Positions 1 to 9,817 of a DNA stretch of 64,000 nucleotides are shown here, in pieces. The DNA lies in NCBI RefSeq assembly GCF_000378485.1, contig NZ_KB899966.1:648695-712694 (forward strand), written 5' to 3'. Position 1 is the first letter of the stretch. Each line of letters begins with the position of its first letter. Below the pieces are notes generated by a model. It was given only the letters and a program-made list of their open reading frames with translations, did not search any database and had not been told where the DNA came from. The DNA is from Flavobacterium rivuli WB 3.3-2 = DSM 21788 (GTDB taxonomy: Bacteria; Bacteroidota; Bacteroidia; Flavobacteriales; Flavobacteriaceae). The position numbers and the translations under genes are program-made.

Positions 1-227
1 CTGTAATTTGTACCGATATTGCTAAAGACGGTATGTTGCTGGGCGCAGCTAATGAGTTGTATACCGATATCTTGAGTACTGTAAAAATTAACCTCATTGC
101 AAGCGGTGGTATAGCCACAATAGATGATGTTTTGCAAATGCAGCAACTGGGTTGTAAAGGCGTAATTATTGGCAAAGCGATTTATGAAGGACGGATAACC
201 CTAAAACAACTGAGCGAACTATGCTAA
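1..227 (+). CDS. hisA: HisA, C-terminal fragment (phosphoribosylformimino-AICAR-P isomerase)
   Basis: This is the last ~75 codons of the histidine-pathway isomerase that converts ProFAR to PRFAR, using a (beta/alpha)8 barrel. The reading frame is open from base 3 and begins in the conserved segment [12 protein letters not shown], which contains the second catalytic aspartate region. It continues through the phosphate-binding ASGGI and GKAIYEG motifs. The N-terminal two thirds lie before the window. The stop codon overlaps the hisF start by 7 bases, so the two genes are translated as one operon. The identification rests on these motifs plus the neighbouring hisF and hisIE. Confidence 0.95.
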   Translation, partial: VICTDIAKDGMLLGAANELYTDILSTVKINLIASGGIATIDDVLQMQQLGCKGVIIGKAIYEGRITLKQLSELC

Positions 228-973
228 AGAAACGAATTATTCCGTGCTTTGATATTAAAGACGGGCGGGTTGTAAAAGGCATCAATTTTTTAGAATTGAG
301 GGATGCCGGCGATGCGGTAGAAATGGCGGCACAGTATGCTAAAGCCGGTGCCGATGAACTGGTGTTCCTGGATATTACCGCCACACAGGAAAACAGGAAA
401 ACACTGGCAAGCCTTGTAGAAAAGATAGCTTCTGAAATTAATATACCTTTTACGGTGGGTGGCGGCATTAATTCGGTGGAAGATGCCGAAAGGCTGATAC
501 GCTGCGGTGCCGATAAGATAAGCCTTAACTCATCGGCAGTAAAAAACCCGGAACTGATCACTGCCATTGCGAATGCTTTAGGTACGCAGGCCGTAGTTGT
601 AGCTATAGATACTAAACTGGCAAACGGCAACTGGGAAGTGTACAGTAATGGAGGCCGGGTTGCAACAGGATTAGATACTGTGGCGTGGGCACAACAGGCA
701 GAGGCATTGGGCGCAGGCGAAATTTTGCTGACATCCATGCATAACGACGGTACAAAAAATGGCTTTGCCATAGCTATTACAAGCCAGGTTTGCAATGCGG
801 TAAATATTCCGGTAATAGCATCGGGAGGTGCAGGCAGCATGGAACATTTTAGAGACGTATTTACCCAAACCACCGCCACGGCAGCACTGGCAGCGAGTGT
901 TTTCCATTATGGCGAGATAGGCATACAGGAAATAAAGGATTATTTAAAGAACGAAAAAATTGCAGTACGATGA
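221..973 (+). CDS. hisF: Imidazole glycerol phosphate synthase, cyclase subunit HisF
   Basis: HisF takes ammonia from the HisH glutaminase and converts PRFAR to imidazole glycerol phosphate and AICAR. The 250-residue length is normal for the family. Both catalytic aspartates are visible: D11 in CFDIKDG and D130 in VVAIDTK. The phosphate-binding glycine motifs TVGGGI and ASGGAG are also present. The start overlaps the end of hisA and the stop overlaps the hisIE start as ATGA, so the three genes are tightly coupled. HisH is not in the window and should lie upstream. Confidence 0.98.
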   Translation: MLKKRIIPCFDIKDGRVVKGINFLELRDAGDAVEMAAQYAKAGADELVFLDITATQENRKTLASLVEKIASEINIPFTVGGGINSVEDAERLIRCGADKISLNSSAVKNPELITAIANALGTQAVVVAIDTKLANGNWEVYSNGGRVATGLDTVAWAQQAEALGAGEILLTSMHNDGTKNGFAIAITSQVCNAVNIPVIASGGAGSMEHFRDVFTQTTATAALAASVFHYGEIGIQEIKDYLKNEKIAVR

Positions 974-1563
974 AAGTAGATTTTAATAAAGGAAATGGCT
1001 TGGTGCCGGTAGTAATCCAGGATAATATAAGCCTTAAAGTATTAATGCTTGGATACATGAATGAAGAAGCATTGGCAAAGACAAAAGCTAAAGGTTTGGT
1101 AACATTTTATAGCCGCAGCAGGAATGAGTTATGGACAAAAGGAGAAACATCCGGTAACTACCTGCATGTAAAGGAAATTTTTGAAGATTGCGATAATGAT
1201 ACCCTACTTGTAAAAGCAACACCCGATGGCCCAACCTGCCACACAGGCAGCGAAACCTGTTTTAAAGAAAACAGCGGCAAAGGATTTTTGTACCAACTTG
1301 AACAAACTATTGATGAACGTATAATCAACGATTCTGAAAAATCGTATACTAACGACCTGTTTAAAAGGGGCATTAATAAAATGGCTCAAAAAGTGGGTGA
1401 AGAAGCTGTAGAACTAGTAATTGAAGCCAAAGACAATAACGACGATTTATTTAAAAATGAAGCTGCCGATTTACTGTATCACTTTCTTATCCTCCTGAGG
1501 GCTAAGAATATGAAACTTGAAGATATAGAGGCCATTTTGAAGGATAGGAATACTTCTAAATAA
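970..1563 (+). CDS. hisIE: Bifunctional phosphoribosyl-AMP cyclohydrolase / phosphoribosyl-ATP pyrophosphatase HisIE
   Basis: This fused enzyme carries out steps 2 and 3 of histidine synthesis. Residues ~1-105 are the HisI cyclohydrolase, with the typical [10 protein letters not shown] and [16 protein letters not shown] segments and metal-binding cysteines in DCDNDTLL and GPTCHTG. Residues ~110-197 are the HisE pyrophosphatase, with the EKSYTNDLF and [14 protein letters not shown] helices. The 197-residue length fits the fused form. It begins inside the hisF stop codon and is the last gene of the operon. The 147-base gap that follows contains no clear hairpin. Confidence 0.97.
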   Translation: MKVDFNKGNGLVPVVIQDNISLKVLMLGYMNEEALAKTKAKGLVTFYSRSRNELWTKGETSGNYLHVKEIFEDCDNDTLLVKATPDGPTCHTGSETCFKENSGKGFLYQLEQTIDERIINDSEKSYTNDLFKRGINKMAQKVGEEAVELVIEAKDNNDDLFKNEAADLLYHFLILLRAKNMKLEDIEAILKDRNTSK

Positions 1564-1709
1564 TATCCTGATATTGACAATTTAAACACATTGTTAATTT
1601 TTTAAATCCTGTATCAAATAATCCTTAAAAAATTATCATTAAATTATGATGACCTCACTATTGTAAAGAGTAATTTCGAATATTATATCTTACTATATAC
1701 TCAATTACA

Positions 1710-2798
1710 ATGATACAAACCCAGAAGCTGCCGTTTTACGCAAAATTTGCCTTTATACTCATCATTATTATTTGCCTTACGGGCATGTATTATTATGGTC
1801 AAAGCCTTATTTCCCCGGTGTTAATGGCACTTCTTTTTGCAATACTTTTGCGCCCCATATCAGCTTTTTTAACCAATAAGGCACGTATACCCCATACGCT
1901 TTCGTGCATACTAACGGTATTTTTATTTGTGTTATTCTTTGGCCTGATATTCTATTTTATAACTACGCAGGTTGCTGTAATGGCCGATGACTGGGACAAG
2001 ATAAAATCGAACCTCAACCAGCATTACACCAACCTACAGGCATATATAAATGAAACATTTTCTCTATCCAAAGCAGAGCAGGACAAGATGGTAGACAAAG
2101 CCACGAGCGACTCTATGAGTACTGGTAAAGATATGGTAAGTACAACGGTGATGTCATTTAGTGACTCTGTAGTAAATATGGTGCTTATCCCTATTTACAT
2201 GTTCCTCATACTATTGTACAGAACCCACTTTGTAAAATTTTTCTGTATGCTGTTTAAAGAAAAATACCATACTAAATTGCAGGACATACTGCATACCATA
2301 AAAATTTCGGTGCAAAGCTATATCGTAGGTTTGTTGTTTGAGTTTGTAATTGTATCGGTATTAACAGCCGTGGGCCTTATGATCATTGGGGTTAAATATG
2401 CCATACTGCTGGGTGTTATAACAGGGTTATTAAACTTAATACCCTACATAGGCATTCTTATTGCCGGTGTGTTAACCGTTATAGCCTCGTTAACCGGCAC
2501 AAGCGACCTTACCGTTATAATCGGTATTTTAGTAGTGAATATTGTGGTTCAGATAATCGATAATAATATACTGGTTCCTATGGTAGTTAGCAGTAAAGTA
2601 GAGATAAATTCTATTGCATCAATTGTAGGTATAATCTTCTTTGGGCTCATAGGCGGCATATCAGGAATGTTCCTGGCCATCCCGCTTATGGCTATTGCCA
2701 AAGTAATATTCGACAGGATCGATTCTCTCAGGCCCTGGGGTTATTTATTAGGCGACGATTTGCCAAAATCATTCTCCTGGAAAATCAAACGTTCCTAA
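1710..2798 (+). CDS. AI-2E family transporter (predicted permease)
   Basis: This 362-residue inner membrane protein has about eight hydrophobic segments: a pair near residues 12-50, one at 60-85, and a cluster from ~145 to 340. A soluble loop between residues ~90 and 140 is typical of the AI-2E exporter family (YhhQ/TqsA/PerM type). The motif GLLNLIPYIG in the C-terminal half is characteristic of this family. Substrates are known for few members, and some act as Na+/H+ antiporters, so none is assigned here. It stands alone, 146 bases after hisIE and 27 bases before a lipoprotein esterase. Confidence 0.9.
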   Translation: MIQTQKLPFYAKFAFILIIIICLTGMYYYGQSLISPVLMALLFAILLRPISAFLTNKARIPHTLSCILTVFLFVLFFGLIFYFITTQVAVMADDWDKIKSNLNQHYTNLQAYINETFSLSKAEQDKMVDKATSDSMSTGKDMVSTTVMSFSDSVVNMVLIPIYMFLILLYRTHFVKFFCMLFKEKYHTKLQDILHTIKISVQSYIVGLLFEFVIVSVLTAVGLMIIGVKYAILLGVITGLLNLIPYIGILIAGVLTVIASLTGTSDLTVIIGILVVNIVVQIIDNNILVPMVVSSKVEINSIASIVGIIFFGLIGGISGMFLAIPLMAIAKVIFDRIDSLRPWGYLLGDDLPKSFSWKIKRS

Positions 2799-2825
2799 AT
2801 TTCGTATATACCATAAAAAGCCTTT

Positions 2826-3647
2826 ATGCGTGTTTTACTCTCAATATTTATAGTGTTGTTATGCTTTGGTATAATAAGTTGTTCTGTTACCAAAAAGAAG
2901 GATGTTGCTTACTTAAAAACCAATGAAACAGCACCTAAACTAAATGTATTTAGTTCTAAAAAAGGTAAAAAAATGCCGGTATTAATTTTTGTGCACGGCG
3001 GTAACTGGAATACAGGCAGTAAAGACCAATATGGTTTCTTTGGTCGGAATTTTGCGCACAAAGGCGTAGTAACTTTAATTCCTGATTATACCTTAAGCCC
3101 TTCGGCAGATTACAATACCATGACTGAGCAAATTGCCGCTGTTATACAATGGACCAAACAGAATATTGCCCAATATAACGGCGATCCCAACCAGGTATTT
3201 ATTACCGGACATTCGGCGGGCGGGCATTTGGGTGCATTGGCAGTAATGAACCCAAAATACGGGATAAACCCAACAGATATTAAAGGGATTATCCTTAATG
3301 ATGCCGCCGGACTGGATATGAAACATTACCTTGAACAATATCCTCCCACTACCGAGAATGATTATACAGCAACCTGGAGCAGCAGCCCTAAAGTATGGCA
3401 GGAGGCATCGCCCATTTATTTCCTGAATGCCAAAACGCCGCCTTTTTTGATTTACACGGGCAATAAAACATACGAGTCTATTAAAGAGGCTAACCAGCGT
3501 TTCCTTACAGCACTGCATACGTTCCAGCCAGATGTTACCCCTATCCGCATCAATAAAAAACATGTACCTATGATTGTACAATATGTATGGCCGTGGAGTA
3601 ACCGGTACGGTGAGGTTATCAATTTTATTGCCAGACATAAAAAGTAA
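2826..3647 (+). CDS. Lipoprotein alpha/beta hydrolase (carboxylesterase type)
   Basis: This is a predicted surface or periplasmic esterase. The N-terminus has a lipoprotein signal ending in GIISC, so Cys19-20 would be acylated. The alpha/beta hydrolase features follow: an oxyanion-hole HGGNW motif, the nucleophile elbow GHSAGGH, and a C-terminal His in KKHVPM. The layout resembles the BD-FAE and acetyl-esterase group that uses the HGG motif. The natural substrate is unknown. It starts 27 bases after the permease gene and could be cotranscribed with it. A second, unrelated hydrolase follows under its own promoter. Confidence 0.85.
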   Translation: MRVLLSIFIVLLCFGIISCSVTKKKDVAYLKTNETAPKLNVFSSKKGKKMPVLIFVHGGNWNTGSKDQYGFFGRNFAHKGVVTLIPDYTLSPSADYNTMTEQIAAVIQWTKQNIAQYNGDPNQVFITGHSAGGHLGALAVMNPKYGINPTDIKGIILNDAAGLDMKHYLEQYPPTTENDYTATWSSSPKVWQEASPIYFLNAKTPPFLIYTGNKTYESIKEANQRFLTALHTFQPDVTPIRINKKHVPMIVQYVWPWSNRYGEVINFIARHKK

Positions 3648-3678
3648 TTTGGCAAATCTGTCCAAATGCATACCTTAG
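3648..3678 (+). promoter_or_regulatory. Bacteroidetes-type promoter for the second hydrolase
   Basis: TTTG at 3648-3651, a 19-base spacer, then TACCTTAG at 3671-3678. This closely matches the TTTG-N19-TAnnTTTG consensus, with A in place of the third T. The box ends only 4 bases before the ATG at 3683, so the mRNA may be nearly leaderless. Confidence 0.6.
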
Positions 3679-3682
3679 CGGT

Positions 3683-4651
3683 ATGGCGCTATCCCGAAGA
3701 AAAACAGGCATGAAAAAAATTTACAAACAGTTAGGCTATACGCTGCTGTTTGTATTTGTGGTAATGAATGTAATTACCTTTTTCCATGCGTATAAATTTA
3801 CCCATTTTAGCGATAGTGGTACTCCAAAAATAAAACCTGAACAACTTACCGCTTCTCAAAAAGCGGGGATATTGTTTTTTGGTGTCAATAATCCAAAGCC
3901 GGTCAATACGCAATTCCCAACCCAGAAATACACAACACTTCATCTTAAAAGCAATGTTGAAATTGAATGCTGGAGTATTAGAGTACCTAATTCTAAAGGT
4001 ACCATAATAATATTTCATGGTTATGCCGGAGAGAAATCGCAGATGATTGATAAATCGGACGAATTTGTAAAAATGGGGTATAGTACCTTGCTGGTCGATT
4101 TTATGGGATCGGGCGGCTCTGAAGGCAACCAGACCACCATTGGCTATCTTGAAGCCGAAGAAGTTAAAACTTGTTTTGAATATTTAACCCAGCAGGGCGA
4201 AAAGAATATTTACTTATTTGGTACCTCAATGGGAGCTGTAGCCATACTAAAAGCAATTGATGATTATAATATAAACCCTAAAGCAATTATACTTGAGTGC
4301 CCTTTTGGTACTATGTATAAAACAGTTTGTGCCCGCTTTAATGTTATGGGAGTACCTACGGTACCTATGGCAGGGATGCTTATGTTTTGGGGCGGACTAC
4401 AAAACGGTTTCTGGGCGTTTAGCCATAATCCTGAAACGTATGCCAAAAGTGTACTCTGCCCCACCCTGTTAATTTATGGCGAGCAGGACAGGCGTGTGAG
4501 CCGTGAAGAAATAGATACTATTTACAAAAACTTACAGGGAGCAAAAGAACTCAAAACCTATCCGTTAGCTGGACACGAAAACTACCTCAATAAGTATAGA
4601 GAACAATGGATTAACAATGTAAGATATTTTTTAGCCAATAATAATAAATAA
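3683..4651 (+). CDS. Membrane-anchored alpha/beta hydrolase
   Basis: This 322-residue serine hydrolase has a single N-terminal membrane segment (residues ~15-35) with a positively charged start, so the catalytic domain probably faces the periplasm. Visible motifs are the oxyanion-side FHGYAGEKS, the nucleophile elbow GTSMGA, the acid in YGEQDRR, and the final His in LAGHENY. It resembles the YfhR/BEM46-like peptidase and esterase group. The ATG at 3683 lies 4 bases after the -7 box. The ATG at 3710 (MKKIYKQ) is the alternative start and would leave a ~25-base leader. The substrate is unknown. Confidence 0.85.
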   Translation: MALSRRKTGMKKIYKQLGYTLLFVFVVMNVITFFHAYKFTHFSDSGTPKIKPEQLTASQKAGILFFGVNNPKPVNTQFPTQKYTTLHLKSNVEIECWSIRVPNSKGTIIIFHGYAGEKSQMIDKSDEFVKMGYSTLLVDFMGSGGSEGNQTTIGYLEAEEVKTCFEYLTQQGEKNIYLFGTSMGAVAILKAIDDYNINPKAIILECPFGTMYKTVCARFNVMGVPTVPMAGMLMFWGGLQNGFWAFSHNPETYAKSVLCPTLLIYGEQDRRVSREEIDTIYKNLQGAKELKTYPLAGHENYLNKYREQWINNVRYFLANNNK

Positions 4652-4656
4652 AAAAA

Positions 4657-4690
4657 GGGAATCCGTAAGTAACCGGATTCCCTTTTTTAT
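4657..4690. terminator. Bidirectional intrinsic terminator
   Basis: The arms GGGAATCCG (4657-4665) and CGGATTCCC (4674-4682) flank an 8-base loop. They are bordered by six A on the left and six T on the right. It sits between the convergent hydrolase gene and sucD and can serve both. Confidence 0.92.
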
Positions 4691-4705
4691 TATTATGAAG
4701 AAAAA

Positions 4706-5578
4706 TTATCCTAATATTTCTTTTACTTTTTTTCCTATTTCAGCAGGAGAATCAACTACATGGATACCGTTTTCTCTCATGATGCGTTTTTTAGCTTCGG
4801 CAGTATCATCTGCACCGCCTACAATTGCACCTGCATGGCCCATTGTACGGCCTTTAGGAGCAGTCTCACCAGCTATAAAGCCAACAACCGGTTTACGGTT
4901 ACCATCTTCTTTAACCCACTTCGCAGCATCAGCTTCAAGCTGTCCGCCTATTTCACCTATCATAATGATAACTTCAGTTTCAGGGTCATTCATTAGTAAT
5001 TCAACAGCTTCTTTAGTAGTAGTACCAATAATTGGGTCGCCACCTATACCAATAGCCGTTGTAATACCAAGGCCTTGTTTAACAACCTGGTCTGCCGCTT
5101 CATAAGTAAGAGTACCTGATTTAGATACAATACCTACAGTACCTTTTTTAAACACAAAGCCTGGCATAATACCTACTTTAGCCTCACCCGGAGTAATAAC
5201 ACCCGGACAGTTAGGGCCTATTAGTCGGCAATCTTTATCTTGTATATAGTCATAAGCTTTAATCATGTCTGCAACAGGGATACCTTCAGTAATAGTAATA
5301 ATTACTTTAATACCAGCCTCAGCAGCTTCCATAATTGCATCCGCAGCAAAAGCAGGCGGAACGAATATAATAGTAGTATCGGCACCTGCAATATCAACAG
5401 CATCTTTAACTGTGTTAAATACAGGAAGGTCAAGATGTGTAGTTCCACCTTTACCCGGTGTAACACCACCTACAACATTAGTACCATATTCTATCATTTG
5501 GGTAGCATGGAAAGTACCTTCGGTACCTGTAAAACCCTGTACAATTATTTTGGAATCTTTATTAACTAAAACACTCAT
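4706..5578 (-). CDS. sucD: Succinate-CoA ligase, ADP-forming, alpha subunit
   Basis: SucD binds CoA and carries the phosphohistidine intermediate of succinyl-CoA synthetase in the TCA cycle. The 290-residue length is standard. The Rossmann CoA-binding domain starts with [12 protein letters not shown] and continues through GGVTPGKGG. The ligase domain contains the GPNCPGVI segment and the active-site loop GHAGAIVGG, which holds the phosphorylated His. The beta subunit gene sucC is not nearby, as is usual in Flavobacteria, where the two are often unlinked. It has its own promoter (-7 box 5613-5620) and ends at the shared terminator. Confidence 0.97.
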   Translation of the reverse strand: MSVLVNKDSKIIVQGFTGTEGTFHATQMIEYGTNVVGGVTPGKGGTTHLDLPVFNTVKDAVDIAGADTTIIFVPPAFAADAIMEAAEAGIKVIITITEGIPVADMIKAYDYIQDKDCRLIGPNCPGVITPGEAKVGIMPGFVFKKGTVGIVSKSGTLTYEAADQVVKQGLGITTAIGIGGDPIIGTTTKEAVELLMNDPETEVIIMIGEIGGQLEADAAKWVKEDGNRKPVVGFIAGETAPKGRTMGHAGAIVGGADDTAEAKKRIMRENGIHVVDSPAEIGKKVKEILG

Positions 5579-5612
5579 GATATATTTTTTATTAATTTTC
5601 TTATTTGCGATA

Positions 5613-5620
5613 CAAAAATA
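5613..5620 (-). promoter_or_regulatory. -7 box of the sucD promoter
   Basis: On the minus strand this reads TATTTTTG, matching TAnnTTTG, 34 bases before the sucD ATG. No clear -33 element was seen, so support is moderate. Confidence 0.45.
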
Positions 5621-5705
5621 GGGTTTTTAAGTGATACCCATAAAGCTTTTTTTGATTTTTTGCACAATATCATTTAAAGAATTTTCTGTACAATCAGCGG
5701 TAATA

Positions 5706-6068
5706 CTAATCTAAATGACTCATAACATAGCCCCTGTAAAGCAGGTTATCTTTAAGCTCCCAGATAGCCATTGAGTGCGATAAAACGATCTCGTCATACG
5801 GGTTATCTTTTGTTTTTACATAGTTAGTGTACCGTACAGATACTGTATTGCCTTCTTCTATAATGTGGCTAATCTCTAAGCGAAGGCTTGCATAGTTACC
5901 TTTTGTTTGCCTCGCAAATGTAATAATTTCCCTACTGTCTATTTCTATATATCCCCTTGTGCTATACCATTGTATATACAAATTTTGGTGCACATACATA
6001 GTAATCCCAACAGGATCTATAAGTGCATCATAATATGCCAGAACAACTTCTTTGGGAGACATTTTCAT
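5706..6068 (-). CDS. Small NTF2/SnoaL-fold protein of unknown function
   Basis: This 120-residue soluble protein has an alpha+beta pattern typical of the NTF2-like superfamily. It opens with a helix (SPKEVVLAYYDALI), followed by long alternating beta strands that end in WELKDNLLYRGYVMSHLD. I cannot assign an enzyme activity, since many SnoaL-like proteins only bind a ligand. It begins 2 bases after the stop of the lpxD-like gene, so it is almost certainly cotranscribed with it. The context suggests an envelope-related role, but that is inference only. Confidence 0.75.
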   Translation of the reverse strand: MKMSPKEVVLAYYDALIDPVGITMYVHQNLYIQWYSTRGYIEIDSREIITFARQTKGNYASLRLEISHIIEEGNTVSVRYTNYVKTKDNPYDEIVLSHSMAIWELKDNLLYRGYVMSHLD

Positions 6069-6070
6069 TG

Positions 6071-6994
6071 TTACTTCTCAAATATTTCGGGTAAACGCCT
6101 TACAAGTGCCATTTGTTTCATAGTGGTACGTGCCTCCTGTGCCGGGGTTCCCCAATACACTTTACCGCCTTCTAACGATTTACTAACGCCGGACTGCGCA
6201 AGAAGCACCGCTTTGGCACCTATGGTAAGTCCGCTTGCCATACCTACCTGGCCCCATATTGTAACTTCATCTTCTATAATAATACAACCCGCAAGCCCGG
6301 TTTGAGAGGCAATAAGGCATTTTTTACCTATAACCGTATCATGGCCTACATGTACCTGGTTGTCTATCTTAGTACCTTCGCCTATGGTGGTATCTCCGCT
6401 CACACCTTTGTCTATAGTACAGGCAGCACCTATGCCCACGTTGTCTTTTATAACAACACGGCCACCGGATAGTAACTGGTCAAAACCTTCAGCACGCTTT
6501 TTATAATAAAAGGCATCGGCTCCTATAACGGTACCGGAATGGATGATAACATTGTTGCCAATAACGGTATTATCATAAATAGATACATTGGCATGAATAA
6601 CGCAATTTTTTCCAATGGTAACATTGTTACCCACAAAAGCATTGGGCTGAATAATGGTACCCTCACCTATTTGCGCTGATAAGGATATTGCTGCATCAGA
6701 CGATTGAAAAGGCCTGAAGTTTCTGGTAAGCTTATTAAAATCCCTGAAAGGGTCATCTGATATAAGCAGTGCTTTACCTTGCGGGCAATCTACTTTTTTA
6801 TTGATAAGCACTATTGTCGCTGCCGACTGTAATGCCTTATCATAATATTTTGGGTGGTCTACAAATACAATATCTCCCGGCTCTACCACATGAATTTCGT
6901 TCATGCCGTGTACAGGGAAGTTATCATCGCCCACATATTCACTGCCTATAATTTCGGCAATTTCTTTAAGTGAATGTACTTTAGGAAATTTCAT
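6071..6994 (-). CDS. LpxD-like left-handed beta-helix acyltransferase (second copy)
   Basis: This 307-residue protein has an LpxD-like N-terminal domain (residues ~1-100, including [15 protein letters not shown]) followed by hexapeptide repeats of the left-handed beta helix (~100-285). A His in [10 protein letters not shown] sits where LpxD keeps its catalytic base. It is shorter than, and clearly different from, the LpxD at 11206-12246 in the same gene cluster. It may acylate a different amino sugar or use another acyl chain in lipid A or another glycolipid. It lies between the porin gene (8-base gap) and the NTF2-fold gene (2-base gap). Confidence 0.85.
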   Translation of the reverse strand: MKFPKVHSLKEIAEIIGSEYVGDDNFPVHGMNEIHVVEPGDIVFVDHPKYYDKALQSAATIVLINKKVDCPQGKALLISDDPFRDFNKLTRNFRPFQSSDAAISLSAQIGEGTIIQPNAFVGNNVTIGKNCVIHANVSIYDNTVIGNNVIIHSGTVIGADAFYYKKRAEGFDQLLSGGRVVIKDNVGIGAACTIDKGVSGDTTIGEGTKIDNQVHVGHDTVIGKKCLIASQTGLAGCIIIEDEVTIWGQVGMASGLTIGAKAVLLAQSGVSKSLEGGKVYWGTPAQEARTTMKQMALVRRLPEIFEK

Positions 6995-7002
6995 AATTAT
7001 TG

Positions 7003-8319
7003 TTATAAATTGGCATGAAGCCGTACTGAAAACACATTTACTAACCCGTTCCTGTCTTTATTATATCCGGGATTTAATATAAATTGATATCCACCTGAAA
7101 GATACAGATTTTTTTGTATTTCGGCAGAATAATAAAACTCGGCCACACTTTCCAGGCCGTAATTAAGCTGTCCGTCGCCAAGCATAAAACCGTAGCCACC
7201 TGCTGCAAGATAATCTTTATGCGGATTAGATATTCCCGATGCCACTACAGCTAAACCGGCAGTATCGTTTACACGGCTCCACTTGCTGCCCTTAGCACTA
7301 ATGCCGAGGCTAATACTTTTATCTATCTCTGTAAATGCCCAGGTTTGTGTATGCCCATCGTTCCAACTGGCACGAAAAAAAGCACCCAAAAAATTGTTTA
7401 GTTCCTGCTCTGCATTTACTGCAAAGCCATACTTTTTATTGCCATATTGCTGTACATCTTCAATAACAGGGGCGTAGGGGTTTAGCCGGATGCTCTCGCT
7501 ATAATTGCCCATCTTTCCTCTGGTAAGGAAAGCTAAAAAGCGTATTGCCCCTTTTTTACCCAACCAGGAATAACGACGGGTATACTCTGCAGTAGCCGAG
7601 TTTGATTTAGAGACGTTCCAGTTCATATCGAGTCCGTTAGCTTCTTTGGGTAAAAGGGATAATGCTAACCTCAGTTCATTTTTAGGAGTAACATACTCTA
7701 AAATTACGCTGGGTACATAACCACGTGTATTAGCAGGATAATCCCAGGCACCATTGCTCATAAGCCCCCAGTTCATGAACTGCGAGCGCGGATCATGGCT
7801 ATAAGAATTTTGGTCGAAATAATCGGAAAGGCAAATTTTACCGGCGGTAATACCTATATAACTTTGAGGGACTGCGCCCCCCAGTTGGTTCTGGTCGCTT
7901 TCCTGGGTTTCCTCTGTAGCATCAAGAGCAAATAACTGCTGCATGTATGCTCTTGCAAGATAAATTTTGGGTTCTGTGCTGCCTACGCGAAATGTTTCAC
8001 CATTTGTAGCATCGGCAAGTCCAAGAACTTTGCTTAACCCGGATCCTCCTGCGAGTTCCGGGTTAACAAAGACTGATGCATTTTTCCATAATCGTGCACC
8101 CGCAAACAACGTTGCGGTAACAGAATTTCTGGCTTCTTCCCGCGTTTGCAAACTATTTTGTCCTGTATAGTCGGCCTTAAAGCCCGGCTTATACTGATTA
8201 ATAATAGTAGTTTGCATGTGAAAGGAAAAATTTTCCTTCTTAACAGTATCAGTAACCTGCGCATTCATCTTTAGTGCAACTAAAGAAAGCAGTAACACAG
8301 CAGCGGGCAGTGTTTTCAT
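7003..8319 (-). CDS. OprB-like carbohydrate-selective porin
   Basis: This 438-residue protein has a cleavable signal (about 20 residues, ending NAQ) and is predicted to form an outer membrane beta barrel. Alternating amphipathic strands and a C-terminal strand ending in an aromatic-poor VRLHANL run through the sequence. The segment [18 protein letters not shown] resembles the conserved core of the OprB/carbohydrate porin family, which supports passive sugar uptake. The sugar specificity cannot be read from the sequence. It lies between efp and the second lpxD-like gene, 28 bases after the efp stop, and may be part of the same transcript. Confidence 0.8.
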   Translation of the reverse strand: MKTLPAAVLLLSLVALKMNAQVTDTVKKENFSFHMQTTIINQYKPGFKADYTGQNSLQTREEARNSVTATLFAGARLWKNASVFVNPELAGGSGLSKVLGLADATNGETFRVGSTEPKIYLARAYMQQLFALDATEETQESDQNQLGGAVPQSYIGITAGKICLSDYFDQNSYSHDPRSQFMNWGLMSNGAWDYPANTRGYVPSVILEYVTPKNELRLALSLLPKEANGLDMNWNVSKSNSATAEYTRRYSWLGKKGAIRFLAFLTRGKMGNYSESIRLNPYAPVIEDVQQYGNKKYGFAVNAEQELNNFLGAFFRASWNDGHTQTWAFTEIDKSISLGISAKGSKWSRVNDTAGLAVVASGISNPHKDYLAAGGYGFMLGDGQLNYGLESVAEFYYSAEIQKNLYLSGGYQFILNPGYNKDRNGLVNVFSVRLHANL

Positions 8320-8347
8320 TGATATGTGGATTTATTAAATCCTTGAA

Positions 8348-8914
8348 TTATTGTTTTACGCGCTCCAGGTAAGAACCTGTAGCAGTATCAATTTTAATTT
8401 TATCGCCTTCGTTAATAAACAAAGGTACGTTTATAGATGCACCGGTTTCCAGCTTAGCAGGTTTAGTAGCATTAGTAGCAGTATTACCTTTTACACCCGG
8501 CTCTGCATACGTTACTTCAAGCACTACAGATGCCGGCATATCTACAGATAGTGGTGCATCAGTTTCAGCATTAATAATAACCATTACGTTTTCTCCTTCT
8601 TTTAATAAATCAGGAGCATCAAGAATGTCTTTATGTAAAGATATTTGCTCGTACGTTTCAGCATGCATAAAGTGGTACTGGTCACCTTCAGGATATAAGA
8701 ACTGGAACTTGTGAGTCTCTACCCTTACATCCTCAATTTTATGGCCAGCAGAAAATGTATTGTCAAGCACTTTACCGTTAGTAAGGCTTTTAAGTTTTGT
8801 CCTTACAAACGCTGGGCCTTTACCCGGTTTAACGTGAAGAAATTCTATAATTTTATATATATCGTGGTTAAACTTAATGCATAAACCGTTCCTGATATCT
8901 GATGTACTTGCCAT
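8348..8914 (-). CDS. efp: Translation elongation factor P
   Basis: EF-P relieves ribosome stalling at polyproline stretches. The 188-residue length is standard, with three beta-barrel domains. The tip loop of domain I reads KPGKGPAF, and Lys32 is the residue modified in many bacteria. I see no modification enzymes (EpmA/EpmB) in the window. The C-terminal signature IKIDTATGSYLERV is typical. It lies 105 bases downstream of lpxA on the same strand, an arrangement I recognise as common in Flavobacteria. Confidence 0.97.
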   Translation of the reverse strand: MASTSDIRNGLCIKFNHDIYKIIEFLHVKPGKGPAFVRTKLKSLTNGKVLDNTFSAGHKIEDVRVETHKFQFLYPEGDQYHFMHAETYEQISLHKDILDAPDLLKEGENVMVIINAETDAPLSVDMPASVVLEVTYAEPGVKGNTATNATKPAKLETGASINVPLFINEGDKIKIDTATGSYLERVKQ

Positions 8915-9019
8915 TTTAGCTATATGTTAATTTGTTATTCTGTCAATTTGATTATTTGTTCTTGTTGACCGGATATTAGCTTTCATTTAAACAAATTTCC
9001 AAATCAACGCATCACATTA

Positions 9020-9805
9020 CTACGATATACCCGTATACCCTTTCATGATACCACGGGAAGAGTTACGGATAAAGAGCAATATCTCGTCACGCTCCGGCGT
9101 AGCCTCCATTTCGGCTTCAATAATGCTTACAGCTTGTGTGGTATTATAATTTTTTTGGTACAATATCCTGTAAATCTCCTGTATTTCGCGGATCTTTTCA
9201 GGGCTGAAACCTCTCCTTCTTAATCCTACAGAGTTAATACCCACATAAGATAAAGGCTCTTTTGCTGCTTTAGTAAAAGGAGGTACATCTTTTCTTAAAA
9301 GCGAGCCACCCGATATCATGGTATGGGCACCTACACTAATAAACTGGTGTACAGCACTAAGGCCGCCAATAATGGCATAATCGCCTACGGTTACGTGTCC
9401 ACCAAGCAAAACACCATTTACAATAATGGCATTATCGCCTATATGGCAGTCGTGGGCAACGTGTGCAGCCGCCATAATAAGGCAGTTTTTACCAATTTTT
9501 GTTACTCCCGATGCTACTGTGCCCCTGTTTATGGTAACGCATTCGCGAACAGTGGTATTGTCTCCAATAATAGCAAGCGAGTCTTCACCGCCAAATTTAA
9601 GATCCTGCGGGATGGCAGAAATTACTGCTCCCGGAAATATATTGCAATTTTTGCCTATCCTGGCGCCTTCCATAATGGTAACGTTAGATCCTATCCAGGT
9701 TCCTTCGCCAATCTCTACATTGTTATGAATGGTTGTAAACGGCTCGATAACCACGTTCTTGGCTATCTTAGCGCCGGGATGTACATATGCTAAGGGTTGA
9801 TTCAT
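9020..9805 (-). CDS. lpxA: UDP-N-acetylglucosamine O-acyltransferase
   Basis: LpxA performs the first step of lipid A synthesis, transferring a 3-hydroxyacyl chain from ACP to O-3 of UDP-GlcNAc in the cytoplasm. The 261-residue length fits. Hexapeptide repeats run through residues ~1-190, and the catalytic His lies in MAAAHVAHDCHIG. A helical C-terminal domain follows, including GLRRRGFSPEKI. It starts 12 bases after the lpxC-fabZ stop, so it belongs to the lpxD-lpxC/fabZ-lpxA operon. Confidence 0.97.
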   Translation of the reverse strand: MNQPLAYVHPGAKIAKNVVIEPFTTIHNNVEIGEGTWIGSNVTIMEGARIGKNCNIFPGAVISAIPQDLKFGGEDSLAIIGDNTTVRECVTINRGTVASGVTKIGKNCLIMAAAHVAHDCHIGDNAIIVNGVLLGGHVTVGDYAIIGGLSAVHQFISVGAHTMISGGSLLRKDVPPFTKAAKEPLSYVGINSVGLRRRGFSPEKIREIQEIYRILYQKNYNTTQAVSIIEAEMEATPERDEILLFIRNSSRGIMKGYTGIS

Positions 9806-9817
9806 ATCAGATGTTGA

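Noticed and set aside
166..879. Long 237-codon minus-strand frame across hisF
   Set aside because: It is the antisense shadow of hisF, which has complete motifs and an operon context. The shadow has no signal or domain.
4695..5105. Plus-strand open frame across sucD
   Set aside because: The opposite strand encodes the well-supported SucD. The plus-strand frame is Ser/Pro-rich with no coding features.
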